From: Gammaproteobacteria bacterium
GTDB lineage: Bacteria > Pseudomonadota > Gammaproteobacteria > Chromatiales > Chromatiaceae
Assembly: GCA_029287695.1 (NCBI GenBank)
Contig: JARFQQ010000136.1
Location: 1 to 6,072 of the forward strand
Direction of reading: 5' to 3'
DNA length: 6,072 nt
The notes under the pieces were generated by a model, which saw only the letters and a program-made list of their open reading frames with translations, did not search any database and was not told the DNA's origin. Shown here one piece after another: positions 6,028 through 6,072 of the stretch. The number at the start of each line of letters is the position of its first letter. Position 1 is the first letter of the stretch. Position numbers and translations under genes: made by a program.

Positions 6028-6072
6028 TCACTCCGCGGGCCAGTTGTCGTCCAGCCAGTCGGCGATCACCTC
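6028..6072 (-). CDS. C-terminal end of an unidentified minus-strand gene, cut by window edge
   Basis: Read on the minus strand, the final bases give EVIADWLDDNWPAE followed by TGA (6030-6028), open to the window edge. The peptide looks like natural protein (acidic, tryptophan-containing, no odd codons) and sits convergent to aguB with only seven bases between stops. Fourteen residues are too few to identify a family, and chance cannot be excluded. Confidence 0.35.
   Translation of the reverse strand, partial: EVIADWLDDNWPAE

Noticed and set aside
1..6072. Searched for defence systems, toxin-antitoxin pairs, CRISPR arrays, insertion sequences, tRNA genes and riboswitches.
   Set aside because: None found: all sizeable genes are common housekeeping or transport families, intergenic spaces are too short for riboswitches, and no direct repeats of array type are visible.

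Overview
The window looks like an ordinary chromosomal stretch from a Gram-negative, probably gammaproteobacterial, genome. Base composition is moderately GC-rich (judged by eye, not counted). A Lol lipoprotein-sorting transporter implies an outer membrane. The TrmB, LolD and permease sequences read like proteobacterial versions. No mobile element, CRISPR array, tRNA, rRNA or phage gene is visible. Coding density is very high: the only gene-free stretches are about 106 bp (2003-2108), about 50-60 bp (4042-4091), 15 bp (5118-5132) and 7 bp (6021-6027).

Left block, plus strand (1-2002): the 3' part of trmB (tRNA m7G46 methyltransferase, cut by the window edge) runs directly into fetA and fetB, a two-gene ABC exporter of the FetAB/UPF0014 type linked to iron homeostasis. 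The three genes overlap by 1 and 4 bases (TGATG, ATGA), so they are probably one translationally coupled unit.

Middle block, minus strand (4041-2109): a LolC/LolE-type permease gene is followed with an 8-base overlap by lolD, its ATPase. Only one permease gene is present, and the flanking genes point the other way, so this locus has the layout of the LolDF (homodimeric permease) version rather than lolCDE. The left and middle blocks converge on a 106-bp intergenic region containing several hairpins.

Right block, plus strand (4092-6020): aguA (agmatine deiminase) and aguB (N-carbamoylputrescine amidase), 15 bp apart, together convert agmatine to putrescine. This operon is divergent from the Lol operon across a very short shared upstream region. 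The last 45 bases appear to hold the C-terminal end of a further minus-strand gene.

I see no new multi-gene system. The points worth a second look are smaller: the single-permease Lol locus, a possible 7-codon leader peptide whose stop overlaps a start of the permease gene, a FetA ATPase with altered Q-loop and signature residues, a 21-nt near-perfect palindrome inside fetA, and a TTG start without a visible ribosome binding site on aguA.
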